Shown one piece after another: positions 17,111-26,587 of a stretch of DNA of 64,000 bases. The stretch is from Schauerella fraxinea (GTDB lineage Bacteria > Pseudomonadota > Gammaproteobacteria > Burkholderiales > Burkholderiaceae_B), in contig JAVDKK010000001.1 of the NCBI GenBank assembly GCA_030849945.1, positions 744,001 to 808,000 of the forward strand, given 5' to 3'. Position 1 is the stretch's first letter, and the number at the start of each line of letters is the position of its first letter. The notes below the pieces were generated by a model. The model did not search any database and was not told the DNA's origin. It worked only from the letters and a program-made list of their open reading frames with translations. The position numbers and the translations under genes were made by a program.

Positions 17111-18958
17111 ATGTTCAGCCCTTTCGCCATGACCTCACTCCGCGCATTGCCCGACGGTGCGGCTGCCGTGCCGCCCCGGCCGTTGTCGGCGATCGCCGCC
17201 ACGCGCGCCGGCGCCGTGCCGCAGGCCCGTATCCGCCAGGTGATCGCCGAAATGATCGCGCCGCTCTCGGCGTTGCATGCCGAAGGCCGGATCCATGGCG
17301 GGATCTCAACCGACACGATCGGCCTGGCCGAAGGCGGCCATGCCCAACTCCTGGCGCCGGCATCGCTTGCGCCGCGCAGTGCCGGCGATACGGCATTGCG
17401 CGAAGGACGCGCGACGGGATTCAACGCATTCGAGCAATACACGGACGATCCGGCGTGGGCGGTGGGGCCCTGGACTGACATTTATGCGCTGAGCGCGGTG
17501 GCGTGCAGCCTGGTCTCGGGCACGGTTCCGCCGTCGGCAATCGACCGCTGCGTGCGCGACGATTACGTGCCGCTCACGGCGCGCGCGATCGTCGGCTACG
17601 AAACCGCGTTCCTGTCGGCCATCGATGCCGGATTGTCGATGCCGCCGTCGGGCCGGCCGCAGTCGCTGCAGGCGTTTGCCGATGCGCTGGGTATCTTTTT
17701 CGCACCCGCGCCGGTGGCAGCGCCCGTGCGTGCGGCGGCATCCGTCGCGCCGTTGGCCGCTGTGCCCGCTGGCGCGGCACCCGCTCCCGTATCTGCTTCT
17801 GTCCCCGCACCTTCGGCCGCCGCCGTTGCAACCCCGGCCGGTGCCGCGGGCGCCGACGCCGGATCAGCAGCGGCGCCATCTCCGGTGCCGGCGGCTGCCA
17901 CCGCGGCCACTGCTGCCACCGCTGCACCCATCGCCGTGCCTGCCGCCGTGTCCACTCAGGCCGTCGACGCTGCGATGCCTGCGCCTTTCGCTGAACGCAC
18001 GGCACCCGCGCGGTCTGTGGGGACGCCGCCCGTCGGCATCAAGGCGACGGCGCGCAAGAAACGCGGCAGCAGTGCGCCCTGGCTTTTGATTCTGCTCGTT
18101 CTGGTGGGCGGCGGCATCGGCATCTATATGTGGTTGCAGGATGGCTTTCCGCATGACACCCGCGCACCGGTAAACGCCGGGTCGGGCACCGGAGCCGGCA
18201 TGGGCGCCGGCACTGGCACACCTGCCGCGCGTGCGCCCGAGGCGGTCGCGGGCGCGAGCGGTTCTGCAGGCGTCCGGCCGGCGGCACCCTCTCCGGCAGC
18301 GTCGCCCGCAAACGGTGGCGCCACGGGCAACGGCGGCCTGGCCACTGCGCCTGCGGCCCCGGTTGCCCCGCCGCCCGAACCGCCACCGCTGGATTCGGCG
18401 GGCCGCTATGTGGGTCCGACGGCGGGCGTGGCGACGCCGGGTGCGTCCTCATCGGCCACGCCGTCCGCACCAGCCGGTCAGGGGGCAGCGCCGGGTGTTC
18501 CGACCGCCGATAGTCGGTCTGCCGCGAATGGTGTGACCGGTGCAAGTGCTGTGACCGGTGGGAACGGCGCCGGTGCTGCCACGGGTACGAATGGGGCCGG
18601 TGTCGCTACGGGTGTCCCGGGCGCAGTCCCTGGCGGCGTTCAAGCAACAGCTAGCGATGCGCCGGTTGGCGCGGCAGGCGTGCCCACCGATCCCAATGCG
18701 TTGCCGCCGCTGGCAGGTGTCGAACCGCCGATCGAAAAACCCGTCGTGGTGCCCCAGGCCGTCTCCATCAATGTGCAGCCCTGGGGCGAGGTGTTCGTCA
18801 ACGGCGCGTCGCGCGGCGTGAGTCCGCCATTGCGCCAATTGCGCCTGGCGCCGGGCCAGTACACGATTTCGATCCGCAACAGCGCGTCCGAGCCGTACAC
18901 GACGCGGTTGACGGTTCAAGCCGGCCGTCCCGCCAGCATTTCGCATACGTTCAAGTAA
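17111..18958 (+). CDS. Pseudokinase-like membrane protein with PEGA domain, T6SS-linked
   Basis: This 615-residue protein resembles only the C-lobe of a Hanks-type Ser/Thr kinase. It has an ALHAEGRIHGGIST segment where HRDLKPxN is expected, then WTDIYALSAVACSLVSG resembling the DIYSLG helix. No glycine loop, VAIK lysine or DFG is visible, so catalysis is unlikely. After residue about 205 come long Ala/Pro/Gly-rich tracts, one membrane helix (APWLLILLVLVGGGIGIYMW, about residues 320-340), and a periplasmic PEGA-type end (SINVQPWGEVFVNGASRG, near residue 555). It lies at the PpkA position in the T6SS run, 26 bases after tagF. The start lacks a clear ribosome site; ATG 17129 is an alternative. 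Confidence 0.72.
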   Translation: MFSPFAMTSLRALPDGAAAVPPRPLSAIAATRAGAVPQARIRQVIAEMIAPLSALHAEGRIHGGISTDTIGLAEGGHAQLLAPASLAPRSAGDTALREGRATGFNAFEQYTDDPAWAVGPWTDIYALSAVACSLVSGTVPPSAIDRCVRDDYVPLTARAIVGYETAFLSAIDAGLSMPPSGRPQSLQAFADALGIFFAPAPVAAPVRAAASVAPLAAVPAGAAPAPVSASVPAPSAAAVATPAGAAGADAGSAAAPSPVPAAATAATAATAAPIAVPAAVSTQAVDAAMPAPFAERTAPARSVGTPPVGIKATARKKRGSSAPWLLILLVLVGGGIGIYMWLQDGFPHDTRAPVNAGSGTGAGMGAGTGTPAARAPEAVAGASGSAGVRPAAPSPAASPANGGATGNGGLATAPAAPVAPPPEPPPLDSAGRYVGPTAGVATPGASSSATPSAPAGQGAAPGVPTADSRSAANGVTGASAVTGGNGAGAATGTNGAGVATGVPGAVPGGVQATASDAPVGAAGVPTDPNALPPLAGVEPPIEKPVVVPQAVSINVQPWGEVFVNGASRGVSPPLRQLRLAPGQYTISIRNSASEPYTTRLTVQAGRPASISHTFK

Positions 18959-19445
18959 ACCGGGTCCCCGTCGTCCCGTTGTCCGAATGGCGCTCGGGGA
19001 CCATTCGCGTGCGGCGATACGACCGACTGCCGCCGCCGCCAGTCCCGGCCCGGCTGCGACCATCATCGTCGCGGCCGGGCCGAGTGCGACGGTGCGGCAA
19101 CCCGCCATGTGGCACGCCGATCACATCCCGTGCGGGTAAATACCAACACCCATTGACAACCTCAGGTCATAACGGGTACTCTCACGGGCTAACTGCAGCT
19201 CAAGGCATCTTCTCTATGTGCCTCGCGCTCCAGTTCTAATTTGCATGACTCCGCTCTTTTACGACTACGCGTGTTGATGTTTGCGCAGCGTTTTTGAGCG
19301 GGTTTTGCTCAAACTGCCTCCAGATCACGCGGTTTCCGGGTTGTTGTTCTTCCAGCCGCCCGGACTGCCGTTTTGGGTGCAACCCCCAAGAACGGGAACA
19401 GGCTTTCAAGCCTGCCAGTGGTACGTAAAAGGGATTTCAAAGGTT
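18959..19445. other. T6SS end / rpsL leader, 487-base gene-free region
   Basis: No convincing gene lies here. Near the left end an eight-base inverted repeat (GGTCCCCG at 18963, CGGGGACC at 18995) has a 24-base loop and no T-run, so it is at best a weak terminator. The right half is the leader of the str operon. It has a perfect 7-base hairpin TTTGAGC/GCTCAAA (19293-19313, loop GGGTTTT) and a CAGGCT/AGCCTG hairpin (19399-19414). Their role, if any, in controlling rpsL expression is unknown. Confidence 0.6.
19153..19182 (+). promoter_or_regulatory. Candidate str operon promoter
   Basis: A perfect TTGACA (19153-19158) is followed after 18 bases by TACTCT (19177-19182), which shares three positions with TATAAT, including both ends. 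This would give a leader of about 255 bases before rpsL. It is the best -35 match in the region, but the -10 is weak. Confidence 0.4.
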
Positions 19446-19823
19446 ATGCCAACCATCAGCCAACTCGTGCGCAAGCCGCGCGAAGTCAGCGTCGTTAAGA
19501 GCAAGAGCCCCGCGCTCGAAAATTGCCCTCAGCGCCGCGGTGTGTGCACCCGTGTGTACACCACCACCCCCAAGAAGCCGAACTCGGCACTGCGTAAAGT
19601 CGCCAAGGTGCGCCTGACCAACGGATTCGAGGTCATCTCGTATATCGGCGGCGAAGGCCACAACCTGCAAGAGCACTCGGTTGTGCTCGTGCGTGGCGGT
19701 CGTGTCAAGGATTTGCCGGGTGTGCGTTATCACGTCGTCCGCGGTTCGCTTGACTTGCAAGGCGTCAAGGATCGTAAGCAAGCACGTTCGAAGTACGGCG
19801 CCAAGCGTCCGAAGAAAGCGTAA
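19446..19823 (+). CDS. rpsL: 30S ribosomal protein S12
   Basis: S12 sits at the decoding centre of the small subunit. I chose the ATG at 19446 because the product then starts MPTISQLVRKPR and has 125 residues, one more than the E. coli protein. The loop TTPKKPNSALRK keeps both lysines and the second loop reads GRVKDLPGVRYH, so it looks like the streptomycin-sensitive form. It heads the str operon, with 157 bases before rpsG, an interval that in E. coli contains the S7 autoregulatory site. Confidence 0.97.
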   Translation: MPTISQLVRKPREVSVVKSKSPALENCPQRRGVCTRVYTTTPKKPNSALRKVAKVRLTNGFEVISYIGGEGHNLQEHSVVLVRGGRVKDLPGVRYHVVRGSLDLQGVKDRKQARSKYGAKRPKKA

Positions 19824-19980
19824 TTGTTGTTGTGCCTGGAAGCGCTCAGCGTATCCGGGTTGTGCAGCCGCCGCGGCAATGATGCCGGGCAGGCGGTATG
19901 TAAGGGGTCGTCTATCCATGGATGACCACGGCCGTGTCACTGACGCGGTTCAACTGAACTGACACAGATAGGAAGCTGAA

Positions 19981-20451
19981 ATGCCCCGTCGTCGCGAAGT
20001 ACCCAAGCGTGAGATTCTGCCCGATCCTAAATTCGGCAGCGTCGAGCTCGCAAAATTCATGAACGTTGTCATGCTTGATGGCAAGAAGGCAGTCGCTGAG
20101 CGCATCATCTACGGTGCACTCGAGCAAGTCGCGACCAAGACCGGCAAAGAGCCGATCGAGATCTTCTCCACGGCAATCAACAACATCAAGCCGATCGTAG
20201 AAGTGAAGAGCCGTCGAGTCGGCGGTGCCAACTACCAAGTGCCGGTTGAAGTGCGCCCTGTGCGCCGCCTGGCCTTGGCGATGCGTTGGCTCCGCGAAGC
20301 CGCGAAGAAGCGCGGTGAGAAATCGATGGATCTGCGTTTGGCAGGTGAGCTCATTGACGCAGCTGAAGGTCGTGGCGCCGCGATGAAGAAACGCGAAGAC
20401 ACGCACAAGATGGCCGAAGCCAACAAGGCATTCAGCCACTTCCGCTGGTAA
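19981..20451 (+). CDS. rpsG: 30S ribosomal protein S7
   Basis: S7 nucleates assembly of the 30S head and contacts the E-site tRNA. The 156-residue product begins PRRREVPKREILPDPKFGS and retains the basic beta hairpin (VGGANYQVPVEVRPVR) that contacts rRNA and mRNA. It ends in FSHFRW as in many proteobacteria. A GGAAGC ribosome site precedes the ATG, and fusA follows after 18 bases. Confidence 0.97.
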   Translation: MPRRREVPKREILPDPKFGSVELAKFMNVVMLDGKKAVAERIIYGALEQVATKTGKEPIEIFSTAINNIKPIVEVKSRRVGGANYQVPVEVRPVRRLALAMRWLREAAKKRGEKSMDLRLAGELIDAAEGRGAAMKKREDTHKMAEANKAFSHFRW

Positions 20452-20469
20452 TTTAAGGAATAAACCATC

Positions 20470-22575
20470 ATGGCCCGCAAAACCCCGATCGAGCGCTATC
20501 GCAACATTGGCATCTCTGCGCACATCGATGCAGGGAAGACCACCACCACGGAACGCATCCTGTTCTACACCGGTGTGAATCACAAGATCGGTGAAGTTCA
20601 CGATGGCGCTGCCACCATGGACTGGATGGAGCAGGAGCAGGAGCGTGGCATTACCATTACGTCGGCGGCAACGACGGCGTTTTGGAGCGGCATGGCCAAG
20701 AACTACCCTGAGCACCGCATCAACATCATCGACACCCCGGGTCACGTGGACTTCACCATTGAGGTGGAACGTTCCATGCGCGTGCTCGACGGTGCTTGCA
20801 TGGTGTATTGCGCTGTGGGTGGTGTGCAGCCGCAGTCGGAAACCGTATGGCGTCAAGCCAACAAGTACGGTGTGCCCCGTCTCGCCTTCGTGAACAAGAT
20901 GGACCGTACGGGTGCCAACTTCTTCAAGGTCTATGACCAGCTGAAGATGCGCCTCAAGGCCTCGCCCGTGCCGATCGTGATCCCCATTGGCGCCGAAGAC
21001 ACCTTCACCGGTGTGGTCGACCTCGTCAAGATGAAAGCAATCATCTGGGACGAAGCCGGTCAAGGCATCACGTTCTCGTACATCGACATTCCCGCCGAAT
21101 TGCAAGATACGGCTGACGAATGGCGCGAAAAGCTGGTCGAATCGGCTGCCGAATCGTCCGAAGAGCTGATGAACAAGTACCTCGAAGAGGGAACCCTCTC
21201 CGAAGAAGACATCACCTTGGGCATTCGTACGCGTACCATCGCTGGCGAAATCCAGCCGATGTTGTGCGGCACCGCGTTCAAGAACAAGGGCGTGCAACGC
21301 ATGCTCGACGCCGTCATCGACTACCTGCCTTCGCCCGTGGACATTCCCCCGGTCAATGGTATGGACGACGAAGGCGAAGCGATCCAGCGTACTGCCAACG
21401 ACAGCGAAAAATTCTCGGCATTGGCATTCAAGCTGATGAGCGATCCGTTCGTGGGTCAATTGACCTTCGTGCGTGTTTACTCCGGCGTGCTGAAGTCGGG
21501 CGATACGGTGTTCAACCCCATCAAGGGCAAGAAAGAACGTATCGGCCGTATTCTGCAGATGCACGCGAACGAGCGTGAAGAAATCAAGGAAGTGTTGGCC
21601 GGCGACATCGCCGCCGTTGTGGGTCTGAAAGACGTCACGACCGGCGAAACGCTTTGCGACGTCGATTCGCACATCCTGCTCGAACGCATGATTTTCCCCG
21701 AGCCCGTCATTTCGCAGGCTGTTGAGCCCAAGTCGAAAGCGGACCAGGAAAAAATGGGTCTGGCGCTGTCGCGTCTGGCTCAGGAAGATCCGTCGTTCCG
21801 CGTTCGTACCGACGAAGAATCCGGTCAAACCATCATTTCGGGTATGGGCGAGCTCCACCTCGAAATTCTGGTCGATCGCATGAAGCGTGAGTTCAGCGTC
21901 GAAGCCAACGTGGGCAAGCCCCAAGTGGCTTACCGCGAAACCATCCGTACCGTTTGCGAAGAAGCCGAAGGCAAATTCGTCAAGCAGTCGGGCGGCCGCG
22001 GTCAATACGGTCACGCCGTGCTCAAGGTCGAACCGCTCGAACCGGGCGGTGCAGGCTTTGAATTCGTCGACGCGATCAAGGGTGGTGTGGTTCCTCGCGA
22101 ATTCATTCCGGCCGTTGAAAAGGGTGTTCGCGACACGCTGGGTTCCGGCGTTATCGCGGGTTACCCCATCGTTGACGTCAAGGTCACGCTGTTCTTCGGT
22201 TCGTACCACGATGTGGACTCGAACGAAAACGCGTTCCGCATGGCCGGTTCGATGGCATTCAAAGAAGGTCTGCGTCGCGCCAAGCCGGTGTTGCTCGAAC
22301 CCATGATGGCCGTTGAAGTCGAAACGCCTGAAGATTATGCCGGTACGGTGATGGGCGATCTGTCCTCGCGCCGCGGTATGGTTCAAGGCATGGATGACAT
22401 CATCGGTGGTGGCAAGATCATCAAGGCTGAAGTTCCGCTGGCCGAAATGTTCGGCTACTCGACTTCGCTGCGTTCGGCCACGCAAGGCCGTGCGACGTAC
22501 ACGATGGAATTCAAGCAATACGCTGAAGCGCCTAAGAACGTCGCTGAAGAAGTTATTGCTGCGCGTACCAAGTAA
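20470..22575 (+). CDS. fusA: Elongation factor G
   Basis: EF-G is the GTPase that drives translocation on the ribosome. The 701-residue product carries the P-loop HIDAGKTTTTER near residue 20, the DTPGHVDF switch II motif and NKMDRTGANF as the guanine-specificity segment. Domains II-V follow in the usual order and the C-terminus keeps QAMxxFxxY-like aromatic positions. It is the main copy, inside the str operon between rpsG and tuf. Confidence 0.97.
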   Translation: MARKTPIERYRNIGISAHIDAGKTTTTERILFYTGVNHKIGEVHDGAATMDWMEQEQERGITITSAATTAFWSGMAKNYPEHRINIIDTPGHVDFTIEVERSMRVLDGACMVYCAVGGVQPQSETVWRQANKYGVPRLAFVNKMDRTGANFFKVYDQLKMRLKASPVPIVIPIGAEDTFTGVVDLVKMKAIIWDEAGQGITFSYIDIPAELQDTADEWREKLVESAAESSEELMNKYLEEGTLSEEDITLGIRTRTIAGEIQPMLCGTAFKNKGVQRMLDAVIDYLPSPVDIPPVNGMDDEGEAIQRTANDSEKFSALAFKLMSDPFVGQLTFVRVYSGVLKSGDTVFNPIKGKKERIGRILQMHANEREEIKEVLAGDIAAVVGLKDVTTGETLCDVDSHILLERMIFPEPVISQAVEPKSKADQEKMGLALSRLAQEDPSFRVRTDEESGQTIISGMGELHLEILVDRMKREFSVEANVGKPQVAYRETIRTVCEEAEGKFVKQSGGRGQYGHAVLKVEPLEPGGAGFEFVDAIKGGVVPREFIPAVEKGVRDTLGSGVIAGYPIVDVKVTLFFGSYHDVDSNENAFRMAGSMAFKEGLRRAKPVLLEPMMAVEVETPEDYAGTVMGDLSSRRGMVQGMDDIIGGGKIIKAEVPLAEMFGYSTSLRSATQGRATYTMEFKQYAEAPKNVAEEVIAARTK

Positions 22576-22650
22576 TTTTCAATCAATGCTTCGCTCCGGG
22601 TGTCCGGGGCGAGGCTCTAAAGTTTCCTTGATAGTTAAAGGATAGAGATC

Positions 22651-23841
22651 ATGGCAAAAGGTAAGTTCGAACGCACCAAGCCGCACGTGAACGTGGGCAC
22701 GATCGGTCACGTTGACCACGGCAAGACCACGCTGACGGCAGCGATCACGACGGTTCTGTCGGCGAAGTTTGGCGGCGAAGCCCGCGGCTACGACCAGATC
22801 GACGCGGCTCCGGAAGAAAAGGCACGCGGTATCACGATCAACACGGCACACGTCGAGTACGAAACGGAAGCGCGTCACTATGCGCACGTTGACTGCCCGG
22901 GCCACGCTGACTATGTGAAGAACATGATCACGGGTGCCGCACAAATGGACGGCGCCATCCTGGTGGTGTCGGCCGCTGACGGCCCGATGCCCCAAACGCG
23001 CGAGCACATCCTGCTGTCGCGTCAGGTGGGCGTGCCCTACATCATCGTCTTCCTGAACAAGGCAGACATGGTTGACGACGAAGAGTTGCTGGAACTGGTC
23101 GAAATGGAAGTGCGCGAGCTGCTTTCGAAGTACGACTTTCCGGGCGACGACACGCCGATCATCAAGGGTTCGGCCAAATTGGCGCTGGAAGGCGACAAGG
23201 GCGAGCTGGGCGAGCAAGCGATTTTCAAGCTGGCCGAAGCGCTGGACACGTACATTCCGATGCCGGAGCGCGCTGTTGACGGTACGTTCCTGATGCCGGT
23301 TGAAGACGTGTTCTCGATCTCGGGTCGTGGCACGGTGGTGACGGGTCGTATCGAGCGCGGCATCATCAAGGTCGGCGAAGAAATCGAAATCGTCGGCATC
23401 AAGGATACGGTCAAGACGACGTGCACGGGCGTGGAAATGTTCCGCAAGCTGCTTGACCAAGGTCAAGCCGGCGACAACGTGGGCATTCTGTTGCGCGGCA
23501 CGAAGCGTGAAGACATCGAGCGTGGCCAAGTGTTGGCCAAGCCGGGTTCGATCAAGCCGCACAAAGAGTTCACGGCCGAGGTCTACATTCTGTCGAAAGA
23601 AGAAGGTGGCCGTCACACGCCGTTCTTCCAGGGCTATCGTCCCCAATTCTACTTCCGCACGACGGACGTGACGGGCACGATCGAACTGCCGAAGGACAAG
23701 GAAATGGTTCTGCCGGGCGACAACGTGTCGATCACGGTCAAGCTGTTGGCTCCGATCGCCATGGAAGACGGTCTGCGCTTCGCCATTCGTGAAGGCGGTC
23801 GTACCGTCGGCGCCGGCGTCGTGGCTACTATCATCGCCTAA
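22651..23841 (+). CDS. tuf: Elongation factor Tu
   Basis: EF-Tu delivers aminoacyl-tRNA to the ribosome as a GTP complex. The 396-residue protein has the P-loop GHVDHGKTTLTAAI, DCPGHADY and NKADMVDD guanine motifs, and the VPTPRREIERG-region equivalents of domain II (EDVFSISGRGTVVTGR). A second tuf copy is common in betaproteobacteria near secE-nusG; only one is in this window. Rho-independent signals between tuf and rpsJ are weak: a bulged GGAGAG...CTCTCC hairpin at 23856-23886. Confidence 0.97.
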   Translation: MAKGKFERTKPHVNVGTIGHVDHGKTTLTAAITTVLSAKFGGEARGYDQIDAAPEEKARGITINTAHVEYETEARHYAHVDCPGHADYVKNMITGAAQMDGAILVVSAADGPMPQTREHILLSRQVGVPYIIVFLNKADMVDDEELLELVEMEVRELLSKYDFPGDDTPIIKGSAKLALEGDKGELGEQAIFKLAEALDTYIPMPERAVDGTFLMPVEDVFSISGRGTVVTGRIERGIIKVGEEIEIVGIKDTVKTTCTGVEMFRKLLDQGQAGDNVGILLRGTKREDIERGQVLAKPGSIKPHKEFTAEVYILSKEEGGRHTPFFQGYRPQFYFRTTDVTGTIELPKDKEMVLPGDNVSITVKLLAPIAMEDGLRFAIREGGRTVGAGVVATIIA

Positions 23842-23906
23842 ACCTGCATCATCCCGGAGAGCCGCGGCGCGTGCGGCGGCCTCTCCTTCGTTCTTTAGGA
23901 AACGTC

Positions 23907-24218
23907 ATGAAAAACCAGAAGATCCGCATCCGCTTGAAGGCATTTGACTACAAGTTGATCGATCAGTCGGCAGCTGAAATCGTCGATACCGCCAAGCGCA
24001 CCGGCGCCGTGGTTCGTGGTCCCGTACCGCTGCCCACGCGCATCCGTCGCTACGACGTCCTGCGTTCGCCGCACGTCAACAAGACGTCGCGTGACCAGTT
24101 CGAAATTCGTACGCACCAGCGCTTGATGGACATCGTCGATCCTACGGACAAGACCGTTGACGCTTTGATGCGTCTGGACTTGCCCGCCGGCGTTGACGTC
24201 GAAATCGCCCTGCAGTAA
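23907..24218 (+). CDS. rpsJ: 30S ribosomal protein S10
   Basis: S10 (NusE) is both a 30S head protein and a transcription antitermination partner of NusB and NusG. The 103-residue product begins KNQKIRIRLKAFDYKLIDQSA. I set the start at 23907 behind TTTAGGAAACGTC, since an upstream in-frame ATG lacks family similarity. The gene normally leads directly into rplC, but here an intrinsic terminator follows within 21 bases and two iron-uptake-type genes intervene. Confidence 0.97.
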   Translation: MKNQKIRIRLKAFDYKLIDQSAAEIVDTAKRTGAVVRGPVPLPTRIRRYDVLRSPHVNKTSRDQFEIRTHQRLMDIVDPTDKTVDALMRLDLPAGVDVEIALQ

Positions 24219-24238
24219 TCCAGGCGGCTTCGAACCAT

Positions 24239-24270
24239 AAAAACGCCCACGAGCAATCGTGGGCGTTTTT
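24239..24270 (+). terminator. Intrinsic terminator after rpsJ
   Basis: A perfect 14-base inverted repeat, AAAAACGCCCACGA and its complement, encloses the tetraloop GCAA and ends in a run of five T. The flanking A-run and T-run make it usable from both directions, so it can also end the leftward receptor gene transcript. Confidence 0.95.
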
Positions 24271-24344
24271 GTTTGTGGTGCCTGAAAGGCGCTTGGGCCC
24301 GGCCGGCGTAGATGCCGGCCCGCATCCAGGCGGCCGGTGGCGCG

Positions 24345-26561
24345 CTACCAACGATATCGGACGGTGGCCATCATCGTGCGCTCGCTGCCCCAATAGCAGC
24401 CGAGCGCGCTCAGGCAACTCGCCACATAGCGGCGGTCGAACAGGTTCGACACATTGAACGCTGCACTCGCACCCCGCAGGCTGTCCGAGAGACGGCCCAG
24501 ATCGTAATCCAGCGCGGCATCCACCAGCGTGACCGGCTTCATGTCGAAGCGATTGTTCAGATCGCCATAGTTGCTGCCACGATACGTCGCACCCACCCCG
24601 GCGCCCAAGCCCGCCAACGGTCCGGTCTGCATGGCATAGTGGGTCCACAGTGCAGCTTGATGGCGCGGCACGAAAGCCAGTTGATTGCCGACCTGGCCGG
24701 CGCTGTCGATGGCGTTCGTCTTCGTGATTTCGCTGTCGGTAAATGCGTACGACGCAATCACACTCCATGCCTTCGAGAGCTGCGCCTTGCCTTCCAGTTC
24801 GAGCCCACGCACCCGCACGCGACCGGTTTGCACCGTGAAGTTCGTGCTCACAGGATCCGGTGCGCTCACATTGTTCTGAACGATTTCGAAGGCGGAGAGG
24901 CCGACGAAGCTCGGCGACCCTTCAGGCTGATACTTGATGCCGGCTTCGATCTGCTCGCCAGTGGTGGGCTTCAACGCCGAGCCGGTGCGGGTGGTGCCCG
25001 CCGTCGGTTGGAACGACGTCGAATAGCTCAAGTACGGCGCGAAACCATTGTCGTACAGGTAGGTGGCCCCCACCCGGCCGGTCAATCGGTTGTCGCGTAC
25101 GTTGTTGTCGTCGTTCAGGCCCGCCGCACGCCACGTATTGGTGTCGGTATCCGCCCAATCCTGGCGCGCGCCGAGCGTCAAACGCAACCGGCCCAGGTCG
25201 ATCTGGTCTTGCAGATAAACCCCCAATTGGTCGCGCGACTGGTTGATCCGCAGGCCGTCGGGCGGCGCCTGAAGATTCAGGTTGCCGTACACCGGACGAT
25301 AGACATCGAACAATGCGAAGCCGGTGCCGGCCGGGTTGCGCAGGATGTTCAGCTGGCTCTCGGTAAAGCGCGACGTTTCATGTAGATAGTCGGTGCCCAC
25401 GAGCACGGTGTGCTTGGAGCCGCCGAGGTCGAAGCGGGCAGTGGCTTGATTGTCGATCTGGAAGGTGCGCGCATCCTCGGGGAAAGCCCAGGCGTAGCGC
25501 ACAGCCTGCGTGGGCGTGGCCATCTGGCCGATCTGCACGCGGCGCGAGTCGGTGTCCACATGCGTGTAGCGCGCGGTCTGCTTCACGCTCCAGGTATCGT
25601 TGAAGCGATGATCGACGGTATAGCCAAACATCGTCGTTTCGTTCTTGAAGCGATCGTAGTCGGGATCGCCTACGAAGCGATCGCGCGGAATGTACCCCGC
25701 CGCGGTGGGAATCATGGTGCCGGCATAGGGCAGCACCGGGCCGCCGCCGCCGCCCTTGGAATCGATCTTCTGGTATTGCGCGGAGATGTTGATGCTGGTG
25801 TTGGCGGACGGCAGCCACGTGAAACTCGGCGCGATGTAGGCGCGGTCGTCGTCCACATGCTGGAATTGCGTGTCGCCGGTGCGTCCGACGCCGGTCAGGC
25901 GATAGAGAAACTTGCCTTCTTCGTCGGCCGGGCCCGAAAAATCGAACCCGGTCTGTACCTGATCGAACGAACCGTAGCTGGTGAATACCTCGTTCGTGCG
26001 ATCGGCAGTCGGTCGCTTGCTGGTCATGTTGACCAAGCCACCCGGTGTGGTCTGACCGAAGAGGCCCGAAGAGGGTCCTTTCAACACTTCGACGCGCTCC
26101 AAACCATACGTCTCGATGCGGGGCTGCGAATAGCCGCGTGCGCCAAAAGGGAGCAACAGGCCGTCGAGGTATCGGGCGGGGCGAAAGCCGCGCACGGTGA
26201 GCCAGTCATAACGCACATCGTTGTCGCCATACTGCGCGATCACGCCAGGTGTGTAGCGCACCGCTTGCACGAGCGACGTTACGCCACGCTGATCCATCTC
26301 ATTGCGGGTGATCACATTGATCGTCTGCGGCGTCTCGACCAGTGCGCTGTCGGTTTTGGAGCCTGAGCGCGAGCGCACTGCGGTAAACATATCGCCGGCC
26401 GTATCGCCACCAGCCGTAGCGTCGCCGCGCACCACAATGGGCGCTAACTGAACGGCGCTGCCCGCTGCGGCCTGCGCGGCTGCCTCAAACGGAAATAGAG
26501 CCGGTAGGGCACACGCGAGGGCAAGCGCTGCGGCGAGTGGAGCGGGGGCAAACGGCGCCAA
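24345..26561 (-). CDS. TonB-dependent siderophore receptor
   Basis: A 738-residue outer-membrane receptor of the FhuA/FoxA/FpvA kind. A signal peptide of about 30 residues ends at an AxA site before QAAAGSAVQ. A TonB-box-like APIVVRG segment comes next, then the plug domain with SALVETPQTINVITRNEM (about residues 75-92), YTPGVIAQ and the LKGPSSGLFGQTTPGGLVN motif near residue 155. The beta barrel ends in MMATVRYRW with a C-terminal aromatic. No siderophore synthesis or ABC uptake gene is nearby, so the ligand may be a xenosiderophore. A Fur box lies just upstream. It interrupts the ribosomal S10 operon. Confidence 0.92.
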   Translation of the reverse strand: MAPFAPAPLAAALALACALPALFPFEAAAQAAAGSAVQLAPIVVRGDATAGGDTAGDMFTAVRSRSGSKTDSALVETPQTINVITRNEMDQRGVTSLVQAVRYTPGVIAQYGDNDVRYDWLTVRGFRPARYLDGLLLPFGARGYSQPRIETYGLERVEVLKGPSSGLFGQTTPGGLVNMTSKRPTADRTNEVFTSYGSFDQVQTGFDFSGPADEEGKFLYRLTGVGRTGDTQFQHVDDDRAYIAPSFTWLPSANTSINISAQYQKIDSKGGGGGPVLPYAGTMIPTAAGYIPRDRFVGDPDYDRFKNETTMFGYTVDHRFNDTWSVKQTARYTHVDTDSRRVQIGQMATPTQAVRYAWAFPEDARTFQIDNQATARFDLGGSKHTVLVGTDYLHETSRFTESQLNILRNPAGTGFALFDVYRPVYGNLNLQAPPDGLRINQSRDQLGVYLQDQIDLGRLRLTLGARQDWADTDTNTWRAAGLNDDNNVRDNRLTGRVGATYLYDNGFAPYLSYSTSFQPTAGTTRTGSALKPTTGEQIEAGIKYQPEGSPSFVGLSAFEIVQNNVSAPDPVSTNFTVQTGRVRVRGLELEGKAQLSKAWSVIASYAFTDSEITKTNAIDSAGQVGNQLAFVPRHQAALWTHYAMQTGPLAGLGAGVGATYRGSNYGDLNNRFDMKPVTLVDAALDYDLGRLSDSLRGASAAFNVSNLFDRRYVASCLSALGCYWGSERTMMATVRYRW

Positions 26562-26587
26562 GGTAAACCTCGTATAGGGTGGGGTAA

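Noticed and set aside
18963..19002. Inverted repeat GGTCCCCG/CGGGGACC as a terminator of the T6SS run
   Set aside because: The loop is 24 bases and no T-run follows, so I do not call it an intrinsic terminator.
18979..19239. Small open frame in the rpsL upstream region
   Set aside because: No ribosome site, no recognisable domain, and it overlaps the predicted promoter and leader.
19912..22518. Long minus-strand open frame opposite rpsG and fusA
   Set aside because: Covers highly conserved coding sequence on the other strand and has a His/Arg-rich composition typical of shadow frames.
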